A stretch of DNA of 31,088 bases from UMGS1387 sp045539625 (GTDB lineage: Bacteria; Bacillota; Clostridia; Oscillospirales; CAG-382), in contig JAZQFS010000104.1 in NCBI GenBank assembly GCA_045539625.1, positions 1 through 31,088 of the forward strand, in the 5' to 3' direction. Position numbers and translations under genes: made by a program. How positions within the stretch are numbered: the first letter of the stretch is position 1; the number at the start of each line of letters is the position of its first letter. The notes under the pieces are model-generated. The model was not told the DNA's origin. It searched no databases and worked only from the letters and a program-made list of their open reading frames with translations. Below, piece by piece: positions 1 to 8,525 of the stretch.

Positions 1-180
1 ACTTTCTTTTGGTACATATCCACAGGTATCAACTGCTGTATTTATACCTTCTTTTTTTAACATCTGTAAAAGCTCCGCACAAAAATTTGCCTGACACAAG
101 CATTCTCCGCCCGAAAGTGTTACTCCGCCGCCGCTTGTTTCATAAAAGTCCTTATCTTCAAGCAATATCGGCAAATTGAC
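1..180 (-). pseudogene. Glycyl-radical enzyme activase, internal fragment
   Basis: Reverse translation gives an open 60-codon stretch that runs off the window start. It contains DFYETSGGGVTLSGGE followed by a CLCQ segment and VDTCGY. This matches the central part of the pyruvate-formate-lyase activating enzyme family (radical SAM), where the motif is normally GGVTxSGGEPLxQ; the usual Pro after GGE is Cys here. The N-terminal part with the CxxxCxxC iron-sulfur motif is absent: upstream sequence turns directly into a fructokinase fragment. It is therefore a decayed or deletion-truncated gene, unless the remainder left of the window tells otherwise. Family identification is good; the target radical enzyme is unknown. 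Confidence 0.72.
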
Positions 181-195
181 TTTTTAGAAACTGAA

Positions 196-336
196 TTATA
201 TGATGAGTACGGTGATTATATAAACCTCTTCGCCGTGCCTCGCAAGATGAGCCGCAAAATTAAAGGGAGCACCGCCAATATGTTTTTTGTCGGGATAAAT
301 GTCCCAAAGTATTTCACCAACCGATAAAATCTTCAT
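196..336 (-). pseudogene. Fructokinase-like PfkB kinase, N-terminal fragment
   Basis: A 46-codon reading frame starts MKILSVGEILWDIYP and continues with HIGGAPFNFAAHLARHGEEV. This is the typical opening of PfkB-family fructokinases, whose GGAPxNxA motif binds sugar. The similarity stops after about 42 residues and a stop follows, so roughly 85 percent of a normal 300-residue kinase, including the ATP/catalytic GAGD region, is missing. Its start lies 4 bp behind the stop of the GH32 remnant, as in a sucrose/fructan operon. The downstream same-strand activase fragment suggests that one deletion joined the two genes. Non-functional as a kinase. Confidence 0.75.
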
Positions 337-340
337 CTTA

Positions 341-679
341 TCAATCCCATATCGATTTAAGAGTATTTATTTCGATGCTATCAAGACCAATATTTGTAGA
401 GGCGTTTATTTTTATATATGGCAGATTTCTGTCCATTAATGTATATCCGTCAAGGCATGATACATATATTTTTCCGTTGTCAGTAAATAATTCAATACTA
501 CATGTGTCAACTATCAAAGTTATATACAAACAACCTCGCGTAATAGATATGGGTGCAGTAGCATCACCTAATTTTATTTCATTTTTGGAAAAATCAAATA
601 CTTTTTTTCTATCTTTAATACCATATATTTTCTCCTCTTCTCTTGAAAATTCCGTCACATTACGGTATAATAATAACAT
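341..679 (-). pseudogene. GH32 fructosidase C-terminal domain remnant
   Basis: The 112-residue frame contains VDTCSIELFTDNGKIYVS followed by a DRNLPYIKI-like strand. This fits the C-terminal beta-sandwich of GH32 enzymes (sucrose-6-phosphate hydrolase, levanase, inulinase), whose signature is xVDxSSxExFxNDG. The five-bladed catalytic domain with its WMNDPNG nucleophile motif is absent; the frame meets a stop a few codons upstream of its first ATG. The adjoining fructokinase fragment and the divergent AraC gene support a former fructan or sucrose operon. The family call rests on the C-terminal module only. Confidence 0.68.
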
Positions 680-732
680 GTAGAAATTATTTTATCAACA
701 GAAAAAATAATACAAACAGGAAAAAATATGAT

Positions 733-1526
733 ATGATTTATATTGATAACAGCGACAAAAAATATTTAAACGGCGAAAGAACAACCAAACAAACTTCCCT
801 TAACATCATTAAAGTAGAATATCAGCATTTAAGCAACAAGTGTACTTACCATTCCAATCTTACTGAAAAGCATGTTCTCTTTTTTGTTGAATCAGGCAAT
901 GTTTTTCTGAATAATAAAAAAGTACCCTCAGGAAATGTTTTGAATGTTTCACAGTTTAGCAAATTTTAACTAACTACACCCGACTCAGCAAATTTAATTG
1001 AGATAACTTATGATTATTCGGATGACATTACTTTATTCAACGAAAATATCCGAATTATTAAACCTACCTATGAAATAACTGAATACATAAAAAAATATAT
1101 GATAACTGTTTTTTATCTAATTCCGTTTCAGGTATTAATGAGGGGTTACTTCTCAATGTATTGAATACACTGAATAATTTGTGTGATTTTCGTTCTGCAG
1201 AGCTCAGCCTATATCAGAAGTGCCGTAAATGGATAGAAAAAAATTCTGTATCCAATATAAACGCTCAAATCACAGCAAACGCTATGAATTGTACCGTAGC
1301 GCACCTAAATCGCACAGTAAAAAAATACAGTGGTAAATGTTTGAACGACATTATAACCGAAACGCGACTTACCGAAATTAAGCGGTTAATCAGAAATTCA
1401 ACATTTTCAACAAAAGATATTGCTCAAAAACTAGATTTCGGCTCACCGGAATTATTGCGCAAATTTTTTAAATATCACACCGGCATTTCTTTGAACGAAT
1501 ACAAAAAACAATGTTATAAAATATGA
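733..1526 (+). pseudogene. AraC-family regulator with nonsense codon and frameshift
   Basis: The reading frame starting MIYIDNSDKKYL encodes a cupin-like N-terminal sensor segment. It is stopped by TAA at 967-969, stays otherwise open to about 1090, and then continues in another frame after an A7 run (about 1089-1095). The new frame ends in a recognisable AraC DNA-binding domain (two helix-turn-helix units, with KDIAQKLDFGSPELLRKFFKYHTG near the end). Repairing the stop and shifting one base gives a protein of normal AraC length, about 264 residues. It is divergent from the GH32/fructokinase remnants and probably regulated them. Both lesions fit neutral decay together with that operon. Confidence 0.78.
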
Positions 1527-1528
1527 AA

Positions 1529-1555
1529 GTGGCAGATTTTTCTGCCACGTTTTTG
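1529..1555 (+). terminator. Rho-independent terminator between convergent genes
   Basis: Perfect 8-bp stem GTGGCAGA / TCTGCCAC with a TTTT loop, followed by GTTTTTG. It begins 2 bases after the AraC pseudogene stop and ends just before the spoIVB stop on the other strand, so it can serve both directions, though the U-tract is better for the plus strand. Confidence 0.85.
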
Positions 1556-2767
1556 TTATGATGCATCTTTTGATTCGTTACTCTCTGCTACACTCTGCAC
1601 AGTTCCAAGCATATTCTCAATAAATATTCCGTAACCCCTTGTCGGATCGTTTACGAAAACGTGAGTAACGGCTCCTACCAGCTTCCCATTCTGAATAATC
1701 GGTGAACCTGACATTCCCTGAACAATGCCGCCTGTCTTTTTAAGCAGCTCTTCGTCGGTGACACGTATAACAAAGTTTTTATTCTCTTCGCCCTCCGACT
1801 TGATTTTTTCGATTTCTATACTATACTCCCGTACTCCGTCCTCATCGATACTGCTATATATGCTGGCACTTCCCTTTTGAACCTCGTCCTTTAAGGCAAT
1901 ATCACACTTTTCTTTTTGGCTCACAATTCCTTCTTCATCTATTATCCCGTAAACTCCTCCGCCTGTATTATCTGTCAGCACCCCCTGTTTTACGCTGTCA
2001 AATACGCCCTTAAGCTCGCCCGGGCTTCCTTTTTTTCCTTTTACAACATCTGTTATTTCAACATCAACTACGCTCGCCCTCAACAGCGGCATCAGCGTTC
2101 CCGTATCAACATCGCATATTCCGTGCCCCAGCCCTGCAAATGCTCCCGTTTCGGGATTATAGTAGGTTACCGTGCCTATTCCTGCCGTACTGTCACGCAC
2201 CCAAAGCCCTGTCTTATACTTTTTATCCGTAACCGACAGCACAGGACTCAGCGTACTTATTCTTTCTTCATTATCACGCAGGTAGGTTACCGACATCGGT
2301 CTTCCGTAGGAGTGCTCGATTATATCCGTCATTTCCTCTATGGTATTTACCTCAATTCCGTCGAGGCTTATTATTACGTCGCCTGTCTTAAGTCCTGCTT
2401 TTTCCGACGGATTTACGCTGCCCCCGTCGGTTTCTATATCACCGCATCTGATTATCATAACGCCTTTTGTGAAAAACTTTATGCCGAACACCTCTCCACC
2501 CGGCACAAGCTTATTATCGTCTACAACCTTTACCTGTACGTCCTTTATGGGCACAACACCAAACAGCTTTGCCTCAACCGTACAGCTATCGGCAACGCCT
2601 GCCACATTCACCGAGGCGTCGGACAGCTCCTGTCTTCTTATTATTATACTATCGGGTACAGACGTGCCTGTTATCGCCGCCGCAAGTGCGAATACTACAT
2701 ACAGTGCAGGCAAGCCTTTAAGGCAGGTCTTCACCCACATTTTAATTTTTTCTCTGTTCAACTGCAT
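1556..2767 (-). CDS. spoIVB: SpoIVB sporulation serine peptidase (S55)
   Basis: In spore formers SpoIVB is secreted from the forespore into the intermembrane space and cleaves SpoIVFA, which releases SpoIVFB to process pro-sigma-K. The 403-residue protein has one N-terminal membrane segment (about residues 17-35), a PDZ domain (about 95-165) and an S55 peptidase domain. The peptidase has the GLGHGICDVDTG motif (His near 215) and GMSGSPI (Ser near 353), the expected catalytic residues, followed by the family-typical RGYGIFIENML ending. Length is usual for the family. AAGGAG lies only 3 bases before the ATG; the TTG at codon 3 would have better spacing, so the start may be two codons downstream. 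In many Bacillota spo0A follows spoIVB; here the next sequence is unrelated decayed genes. Confidence 0.93.
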   Translation of the reverse strand: MQLNREKIKMWVKTCLKGLPALYVVFALAAAITGTSVPDSIIIRRQELSDASVNVAGVADSCTVEAKLFGVVPIKDVQVKVVDDNKLVPGGEVFGIKFFTKGVMIIRCGDIETDGGSVNPSEKAGLKTGDVIISLDGIEVNTIEEMTDIIEHSYGRPMSVTYLRDNEERISTLSPVLSVTDKKYKTGLWVRDSTAGIGTVTYYNPETGAFAGLGHGICDVDTGTLMPLLRASVVDVEITDVVKGKKGSPGELKGVFDSVKQGVLTDNTGGGVYGIIDEEGIVSQKEKCDIALKDEVQKGSASIYSSIDEDGVREYSIEIEKIKSEGEENKNFVIRVTDEELLKKTGGIVQGMSGSPIIQNGKLVGAVTHVFVNDPTRGYGIFIENMLGTVQSVAESNESKDAS

Positions 2768-2836
2768 TTTCTCCTTTATATTTCACAACATTTTTTGAAT
2801 TCTTTATTCATTATTTAATATTCCCTAACACAAAAG

Positions 2837-2852
2837 TACAATATGTATTGTA
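2837..2852. promoter_or_regulatory. Operator-like palindrome upstream of SLOG gene
   Basis: TACAATA-TG-TATTGTA is an inverted repeat with 7-bp arms in the divergent spoIVB/SLOG-gene spacer, about 46 bases before the SLOG start codon and overlapping likely -10 sequences (TACAAT, TAAAAT). It may bind a repressor; no cognate regulator is visible nearby. Confidence 0.4.
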
Positions 2853-2898
2853 AAATAAAACTGTAAGTTAAAATTTTAAGTATCAAGGAGTTTACAGT

Positions 2899-3228
2899 AT
2901 GAAGTTAGCAATTATTGGTTCAAGGCACGTCAAGCACCCGAAGGTTGTCCTCAAAAAAATCACCGAAGAGCTTCCCGCAAACTGCACCGAAATCGTAAGC
3001 TGCGGTGCTGAAGGTGTTGACAAGCTTGCAGAACAGTTCGCCAAGGAGCACGGCATTTCATTCAAGGTTATCAGCGGCGGAGATGCTCAGGAAAAAAGCC
3101 AGCTTTTAGCAGATTATGCCGACAGTCTTTTAGCTTTTTGGGACTGTGCATCAAAGGGTACGGCGGTAATTATTTCCACATTTACCAAGGTTTCAAAGTA
3201 CGTTAAGATTATTTGCATCAACAAGTAA
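2899..3228 (+). CDS. Small SLOG-fold (YspA/DUF2493-like) protein
   Basis: A 109-residue soluble protein that looks like a stand-alone SLOG Rossmann-type nucleotide-binding domain. Visible motifs are GSR at 7-9, SCGAEGVD at 34-41 (family form SGGAxGxD) and WDCASKGT at 81-88 (family form WDGxSxGT), which together make the predicted ligand pocket. Related proteins are thought to sense or process nucleotide-derived ligands, but no function is established for this small group. AAGGAG lies well placed before the ATG. It is monocistronic, with its own terminator and a palindrome upstream. The domain call is firm; the biological role is unknown. Confidence 0.8.
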   Translation: MKLAIIGSRHVKHPKVVLKKITEELPANCTEIVSCGAEGVDKLAEQFAKEHGISFKVISGGDAQEKSQLLADYADSLLAFWDCASKGTAVIISTFTKVSKYVKIICINK

Positions 3229-3248
3229 TTATTTGATTTTTATTTTTT

Positions 3249-3279
3249 GGGAGAAGCTTTTTTGCTTCTTCCTTTTTTT
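3249..3279 (+). terminator. Rho-independent terminator
   Basis: Nine-base-pair stem GGGAGAAGC / GCTTCTTCC (one G-U pair) with a T6 loop, followed directly by TTTTTTT. It lies 20 bases after the SLOG gene stop. Confidence 0.88.
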
Positions 3280-3303
3280 CCTTCTTTTTTTAAAGATAGT
3301 TTA

Positions 3304-3412
3304 ATGTATCGCAAGGAGGTTTCGCCTCTGCGGAGGCGACCATCTTTTGACCAAAGCGTCAAAAGATGGCAAAAGCGCTTCCGCTCATCGTCGTGACTTT
3401 TGAGGTCACGAC
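3304..3412. repeat. Three consecutive hairpins with ATGTATCGCAA leader
   Basis: ATGTATCGCAA (3304-3314) is followed by three perfect or near-perfect hairpins: 3322-3339 (TCGCCTC/GAGGCGA), 3340-3369 (12-bp stem, CCATCTTTTGAC/GTCAAAAGATGG) and 3390-3412 (GTCGTGAC/GTCACGAC). The first hairpin with its leader recurs in altered form at 12384-12422, which marks it as a dispersed intergenic repeat family. Confidence 0.7.
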
Positions 3413-3483
3413 TCGCCGCGGGGCTAATTAATACACTAACCGATTCAGTACGTCGTCGGTGCGCCCTGTCCATCGCTCGCTTA

Positions 3484-3561
3484 CGCTCGAATGGGCTGCA
3501 GTGCTAAGGATATCGGGTACTGTTGGTCTAAACCGAGGGCGTGGGGATAGTGACTGTAAGT
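3484..3561 (+). repeat. 78-bp direct repeat, copy 1
   Basis: Begins CGCTCGAATGGGCTG and ends GGGGATAGTGACTGTAAG. It aligns along its whole length with 3696-3772, with roughly nine differences, at an offset of 212 bases. The unit has no open frame of note and no palindromic core; it may be a structured RNA or a fragment of a dispersed element. Confidence 0.75.
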
Positions 3562-3695
3562 ACCGCTTGTGTGCACAGAACGAATCCTCAGTAGTCTTTG
3601 CGCCGTTGTTTGGTGCAAAGGCGACCTTTACGAGAACAGAAAATAAGATATTACGAAAGGTTGCCTACGACATTTGCTGTCGGGCACTTCCCGAC

Positions 3696-3772
3696 CGCTC
3701 GAATGGGCTGTAGTGCTAAGGCTATTGGGTACTGTATGTCAAAACCGAGGGTGTGGGGATAGTGACTGTGAG
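3696..3772 (+). repeat. 78-bp direct repeat, copy 2
   Basis: Second copy of the unit at 3484-3561. It starts with the same CGCTCGAATGGGCTG block and ends GGGGATAGTGACTGTGAG. The sequences between and after the copies are not related, so only the unit itself is duplicated. Confidence 0.75.
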
Positions 3773-3965
3773 CAAGCTGCTTTGCCACATTTTTGCTGTA
3801 CTGCTTATTAAAGTGGAAGCACATCACTCTGATTTGATTTGCAACAAATTCCGCTTTTTTATCGGTGAAAATCAAAGCACCACGCCCAAACGAAGGTGGA
3901 AGGCACCCCGCCGTGGAGGGAAATCAGCGGAGGTCGGGAGCACTACCTGACAGAATGTACTACCC

Positions 3966-4105
3966 GACTGTCGGAGTCCTTAATCTCCGACGGTCGCAAT
4001 TAGCACCGAGAAAATATCCCCGACCGAGCCATCCCTCCGTTGAGGGGAGCGTTTTTGCCTTCTTTTGAGGCGGGTCAAAAGAAGGTCGGAGCCCGCAGGC
4101 TCCGA
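3966..4105. repeat. Second hairpin cluster
   Basis: Three strong hairpins: 3966-3995 (11-bp stem GACTGTCGGAG/CTCCGACGGTC with one G-U), 4058-4085 (11-bp stem CCTTCTTTTGA/TCAAAAGAAGG) and 4086-4105 (TCGGAGCC/GGCTCCGA). The middle one resembles the CATCTTTTGAC hairpin at 3340-3369. They may form folded leader RNA ahead of the operon at 4182 or be inert repeats. Confidence 0.65.
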
Positions 4106-4181
4106 AATCCCCTGCGTTACATAAAACAAATTTTAAAAGAAGATAGAAAAAGGAAAGTAAAATAAAGAAAGAACTGATAAC

Positions 4182-5093
4182 ATGATAAACATTGTTGGAA
4201 TAGGCGCAAATGTTTACGATACACTTATAACCGTGGAAAGCTATCCATCGGAGGACACAAAAAAGAAGGCGTCTTCCACCAAAACAAGCGGCGGCGGACC
4301 TTGTGCAACAGGACTTGTTGCGGCGTCAAAGCTTGGTGAAAGTGCGGCGTTTATCGGAAATGCCACAGACGATGGGGCAAGTAATTTCCTTGTGTCCGAC
4401 TTTGAAAAGTACGGCGTATCTACAGAGCTTATGACGGTCAAGGAAGGCTACAGGTCATTTTCATCTTTTATTCTTCTTTGCGAGGATACAGTGTCAAGAA
4501 CCTGCGTTTTTGACAGAGGAAACATTCCTGCCACAGAGCTTGATGAAAAGCAGAAGGAAGCAATAAAAAATGCAAAAATCCTTATGGTTGACGGCAATGA
4601 TATGACGGCGGCAATTGAAGGCGCAAAAATCGCAAAGAATAGCGGCACAAAGGTGCTGTATGATGCAGGCGGACTTTATGAAGGCGTTGAAAATCTGCTT
4701 CCCTATGCCGACTATCTTATTCCGTCAGAGGAATTTGCTCTCGGTCATACAAAGGCTGAAAATGCAGAGGAAGCGGCAAGGGTGCTTTTTGAAAAGTACA
4801 GTCCCGAAGTGGTAGTAATAACACAGGGAAAAAAAGGCGGAATAGTGTACGACGGACAAAAGGTTATACAGTATCCTGCTTTTCCCGTGGAGGCTGTGGA
4901 TTCAAACGGCTCAGGTGACGTTTTTCACGGAGCATTTGCATTTTCTGTTTGTCGGGAGTATAATTACTATGATGCCTGTGTATTTTCAAGCGCAGTATCG
5001 GCACTTAAGTGCACAAAGGTGGGCTCACGTCAGGCAGTACCCACATATAAAGAAACAGTAGAATTTTTAAAGGAGCGTGGAATAAATGTATAA
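4182..5093 (+). CDS. PfkB-family carbohydrate kinase
   Basis: Cytoplasmic ATP-dependent sugar kinase of the ribokinase fold, 303 residues, normal for the family. The sugar-binding glycine segment SGGGPC lies at 36-41 and the catalytic signature DSNGSGD at 240-246 (Asp246 as the predicted base), followed by FHGAFAF. It is the first gene of the sugar operon and overlaps the IolB-like gene by 8 bases, so the two are translationally coupled. That pairing suggests a substrate such as 5-dehydro-2-deoxygluconate (an IolC-type role) or another keto-sugar acid, but the sequence alone does not fix this. The ribosome site is weak. Kinase family certain, substrate open. Confidence 0.88.
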   Translation: MINIVGIGANVYDTLITVESYPSEDTKKKASSTKTSGGGPCATGLVAASKLGESAAFIGNATDDGASNFLVSDFEKYGVSTELMTVKEGYRSFSSFILLCEDTVSRTCVFDRGNIPATELDEKQKEAIKNAKILMVDGNDMTAAIEGAKIAKNSGTKVLYDAGGLYEGVENLLPYADYLIPSEEFALGHTKAENAEEAARVLFEKYSPEVVVITQGKKGGIVYDGQKVIQYPAFPVEAVDSNGSGDVFHGAFAFSVCREYNYYDACVFSSAVSALKCTKVGSRQAVPTYKETVEFLKERGINV

Positions 5094-5868
5094 GAAAACA
5101 TGGACTAAAAAATACGGTAAATCCGAAATTTTCACATTTGAAAACAGTCATTGCAAAAATGTCGAAGTAGACATGGTTAGACTTTCAGACGGAGAAACAA
5201 AAACATACAGCGAAAACGACAAGGAATTTGCACTTCTCATTTTGTGCGGCAAGTGCACTGTTACAGGTGAAAACTTCAGTTACAAAGACATTGGCGAAAG
5301 AATGAATGTTTTTGATGGCAACGCAACCTGTGTATATGTCCCAAGAAACACAAAGTTCACCATAACAGGCGTTGGAGAGGTTTCAATTGCAGTAAGCAAG
5401 TGCCCGTCAAAGAATGACCACAAACCCGTTCTTATAACACCAAATGATGTTGTTGCCAAAGACCTCGGCAAGCCCGGCTGGCAGAGACACGCAATGTTTA
5501 TCCTTGATGAAAGAGTGGAGGCTGACCAGATTTATATCGGTGAATGCTTTATAGAAGGCGGACAGTGGTCAAGCTATCCTCCTCACAAGCACGATGATGA
5601 CAATATGCCCGTAGAAGCTTGTACGGAAGAAATCTACTACTTCGAATTTGATAAGCCCCAGGGCTTCGGTATCCAGAAGGTATACACAAAGGAAGGCGAC
5701 GTAGATGAAATATATACAGTAAAGTCAGGTGACTTTGTTGAAATACCACGAGGATATCATCCTTTCCACTGTGCTCCCGGCTACAGAAACTATATGCTGT
5801 GGATTATGGCGGGTAAGGACAGAGGCTTCTTTATGACAACAGATCCTGACCATAAGTGGCTTGTGTAA
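5086..5868 (+). CDS. iolB: 5-deoxy-glucuronate isomerase-like protein (IolB/KduI family)
   Basis: IolB isomerises 5-deoxy-D-glucuronate to 5-dehydro-2-deoxygluconate in myo-inositol breakdown; relatives act on other uronates. The 260-residue double cupin shows the family metal-binding pattern: SSYPPHKHD (His167, His169), EEIYYF (Glu181/182) and GYHPFH (His225). Size fits IolB (about 270). It overlaps the PfkB kinase gene and is followed by a 19-base hairpin before the mannosidase. No IolA, C, D, E, G or J gene other than the possible kinase is in the window, so inositol use itself is not supported. It may act on a sugar acid released from a glycan. Family call firm, substrate inferred. Confidence 0.85.
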   Translation: MYKKTWTKKYGKSEIFTFENSHCKNVEVDMVRLSDGETKTYSENDKEFALLILCGKCTVTGENFSYKDIGERMNVFDGNATCVYVPRNTKFTITGVGEVSIAVSKCPSKNDHKPVLITPNDVVAKDLGKPGWQRHAMFILDERVEADQIYIGECFIEGGQWSSYPPHKHDDDNMPVEACTEEIYYFEFDKPQGFGIQKVYTKEGDVDEIYTVKSGDFVEIPRGYHPFHCAPGYRNYMLWIMAGKDRGFFMTTDPDHKWLV

Positions 5869-5883
5869 TATTTAAATCGGGTG

Positions 5884-5902
5884 GGGCGGCCTTTGGTCGT
5901 CC
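5884..5902 (+). promoter_or_regulatory. Intercistronic hairpin
   Basis: GGGCGGCC-TTT-GGTCGTCC forms an 8-bp stem with two G-U pairs between the IolB-like gene and the GH38 gene. Only TATAAATAA follows, with no U-run, so it is more likely an mRNA processing or stability element than a terminator. Confidence 0.45.
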
Positions 5903-5974
5903 TTTGCCCGTATAAATAAGGACTTTGGCTTTTGTTGTCAGCCGGCCATCGATTACTTGAAACGGAGAAGAAAC

Positions 5975-8523
5975 ATGAAGATATTTTGCGCCGTAAGCAC
6001 CCATTGGGACAGAGAATGGTATTTGCCCTTTCAGGGCTTCCGCTATAAGCTTGTAAAGGTTACGGAAAACATAATGAACGCACTTGAAAGTGCAAAACTT
6101 GATAAATTCTATTTTGACGGTCAGACGGTAGTGCTTGAGGATTACCTTGAAATTAAACCGTATGACAGAGAAAGAATGACAAAGCTTATACGTGAAGGTA
6201 AGCTTGTTGCAGGACCGTGGTATATCATGCCCGATGAAATTCTTGTGTCGGGTGAAAGCCTTGTGCGTAATTTCCTTGAAGGAAAGGCTGAGGCTGAAAA
6301 ATTCGGCGGAAAAACATGGAAATACGGCTATATGAACGATATTTTCGGTCATGTGGGACAGATGCCTCAGATTCTTTGCGGCTTTGGTATAAAAAGTGCG
6401 TATCTTGGCAGAGGTCTGGGAGGAAATGATAAGAATTTCAAAAGCTTTGTGTGGAGAGCACCCGATAAAAGTGAGTGCTTCGGCTATAAGCAAAGCTATT
6501 CTGCCATCGGAAGAGAATACGCAAAGGCTGAAGATAAGACGGCATTTCTCCAAAAGCACCTTAAGGATAACGATGAAGGTAATGACTGCGTGGTATTTTT
6601 GTTTACCGATGACCACGGCGACGTTAATGAAAATACCTTTGACTATCTTGAAAAGCTGAAGGCATTGGGCGAAAAGCATACCCTCATAGACGGTATGGAA
6701 AATATGGCACAGTACCTTGAGCCTGTAAAGGAAAAGCTTCCCGTTGTGACAGGCGAGCTTATCGAGACAAACGAAAGCAGCAGTATGCGGCTTGTAACTC
6801 ATTCAATTTCAAGCTATTATCCTTTAAAGTATGAGAATGATATGTGCCAGCAGCTACTTGAGCATAAAACGGCACCTGCTCTTGCAATGGCAAAGCTTCA
6901 GGGATTTGAAATGGAGCCGTCCTTCTATCACCTTGCGTACAGATACCTTCTTAAAAATCAGCCTCACGATTCAATCTGCGGCTGTTCAACCGATGTTGTG
7001 CACGAGGATATGCTCTACCGCTATTCTCAGGTAAAGTCAATTTCAGAAGCAATCCTGCGTGATTATGAGAGCAGAATAAGCGAAAATTGCGGCGGTGAAT
7101 TGTGTGTTTCCGTTATAAATTATTCGGCTAAAAAGTTCAAGGGTACATATGTAACAGAGCTGCTTATGCCCAAAAACCGGACAAAACAGCTTTACGATAA
7201 TGCTTTTTATCAGAAAAGTGCGGCTTTGAGCTTGTGGATAAGGACGGAAATAAAGTGCCTTATCAGATTCTTGAAATTGACAGAAACTATGTTGACGCAA
7301 CCACACAAAGTGCCGCTTCTTATGAAAAGTATACCCTTGCGGTTTACGGTGAGCTTTGTGCAATGGGCGAGACGGTGTATAAAATAGTACAGGCAAAGCC
7401 CGAGATTTGCACAAAGGAATACTCCGACGGCGAGCTTTTCGGTGAAAACGAGTATTTGTACTTTGAAATAACTCCCGACGGAAGCGTAAATCTTACCGAT
7501 AAGGAAAGCGGTAAGACTTATACAAGGCTTAATACCTTTACCGATGACGGCGAAATGGGTAACGGCTGGTTTTCCGAAAGACCGATGTCGGAAAACAGGG
7601 CGGTGTTATCGACGGGTGCAAAAACAATAATAGAAATTGTCAGAAAAGATGAGCTTGTAACCACCTTCAGAGTGACAAAGATAATGGATGTGCCAAAGTA
7701 TTGCGATTATGATAAATTTGTACGCTCCGAAGAAAAAACAGCGCTTAAGATAGTGTCCGATATTACTTTGAAAAAGGGAAGCCGTGCTCTTGAATTTGAA
7801 ACAACGGTTGATAATAAGGCACACGACCACAGACTTCGTGTGAGCTTCCCAACGGCAATTGAGGGAGAAAATTACTATGCTTCACAGGCGTTTGATATGG
7901 TAAAGCGTCACAGAGGCGTTACAGCCAAGGGTGTTAACTTCTCAGAGCCTGAGCCATACGAAAAGAATACGGGCGGAATTGTGTGCCTTGTGAATGAAGA
8001 CGGAAAAGGCGGACTTTCCTTTGTGAGTAAGGCAGGAATTCACGAGTGTGCCGTCAGCAAAAACGGTGTAATAGATGCTACAATGCTCAGGTGCTTCGGA
8101 AGAATAATGTTTGGAAATATTCCCAACGAAAAAGCACAGCTTGAAGGCGTGCATACCTTTAAGTACGCAATAACACCCGAAACAGATTTCGTAAAGCTTT
8201 ACGGTATGCAGAATGAAATGTTTGAAGTGCTTTCAAATGTGAGAACAAGCGGTGACAGACAAGGCTTGTCACTTCTTGAAGTTGAAGGAAATGTGTGCGT
8301 GAGCACAGTAAAGCCATCTGAGGATAATATGGGCATCACGGTGCGCCTGTTTAATCCTGTGGAAGAAAACTCTGAATGTAAAATCCTGCTTGGTGCAGAT
8401 GTGAAGCGGGTGTTTGGTGTGAACCTTGCGGAAGAGGAACGTAAAGAGCTTGAAAAGTTCAACGGAACAGTTTCACTGAGCCTTGCACCCCATAAAATTG
8501 AAACAGTATATTTAGAGGTTTGA
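5975..8523 (+). CDS. GH38 alpha-mannosidase, interrupted by a -1 frameshift
   Basis: Cytoplasmic retaining alpha-mannosidase of the GH38 class that needs a divalent metal. The N-terminal STHWDREWY carries metal ligands His10 and Asp12; YMNDIFGHVGQMPQIL holds the nucleophile Asp122; QPHDSICGCSTDVVHEDM supplies the conserved His/Asp region; the C-terminal half is beta-rich as expected. The frame breaks at T5 (7204-7208): reading 5975-7207, then stepping back one base, gives a continuous 849-residue protein, a normal GH38 length. The upstream frame otherwise ends at 7387, after about 60 unrelated residues. The start is ATG 5975, with GGAG about 8 bases upstream. The lesion is a one-base deletion in a homopolymer, a sequencing error, or less likely slippage. 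It lies between the isomerase gene and manA. Confidence 0.88.
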
Positions 8524-8525
8524 AA

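Larger units (their letters stand above)
3280..4181. other. Gene-free repeat-rich intergenic region
   Basis: About 900 bases with no reading frame that resembles a protein. The short open frames here have arginine/serine-rich shadow-like translations and lie across the hairpins and direct repeats. The region holds two hairpin clusters and a 78-bp imperfect direct repeat, listed separately. No convincing sigma-A promoter for the downstream operon was found; the last 60 bases before 4182 are purine-rich with only a weak AAGGAAAG-type ribosome site. Confidence 0.7.

Noticed and set aside
2768..2800. A sigma-G promoter for spoIVB
   Set aside because: A GAATA-like -35 can be found but no good CATxxTA -10 at the right distance, so it was not called.
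3484..3772. Possible CRISPR-like array
   Set aside because: Only two 78-bp imperfect copies, no regular spacers and no cas genes.
3240..4068. Several open frames of 60-85 codons in the gap before the sugar operon
   Set aside because: They lie across hairpins and direct repeats, have biased Arg/Ser/Pro composition, lack ribosome sites and resemble no family.
5086..5868. Evidence for a full myo-inositol pathway
   Set aside because: None of the other iol genes except a possible kinase is present, and the surrounding genes point to mannosides.
5957..5974. Earlier TTG start for the mannosidase
   Set aside because: The ATG at 5975 has the better-placed GGAG and matches the usual short N-terminus of GH38.
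7201..7212. Programmed -1 frameshift in the GH38 gene
   Set aside because: The site (GCT TTT TAT) is a poor slippery sequence, with only five T residues and no evident stimulatory structure; a mutation or sequencing error is simpler.
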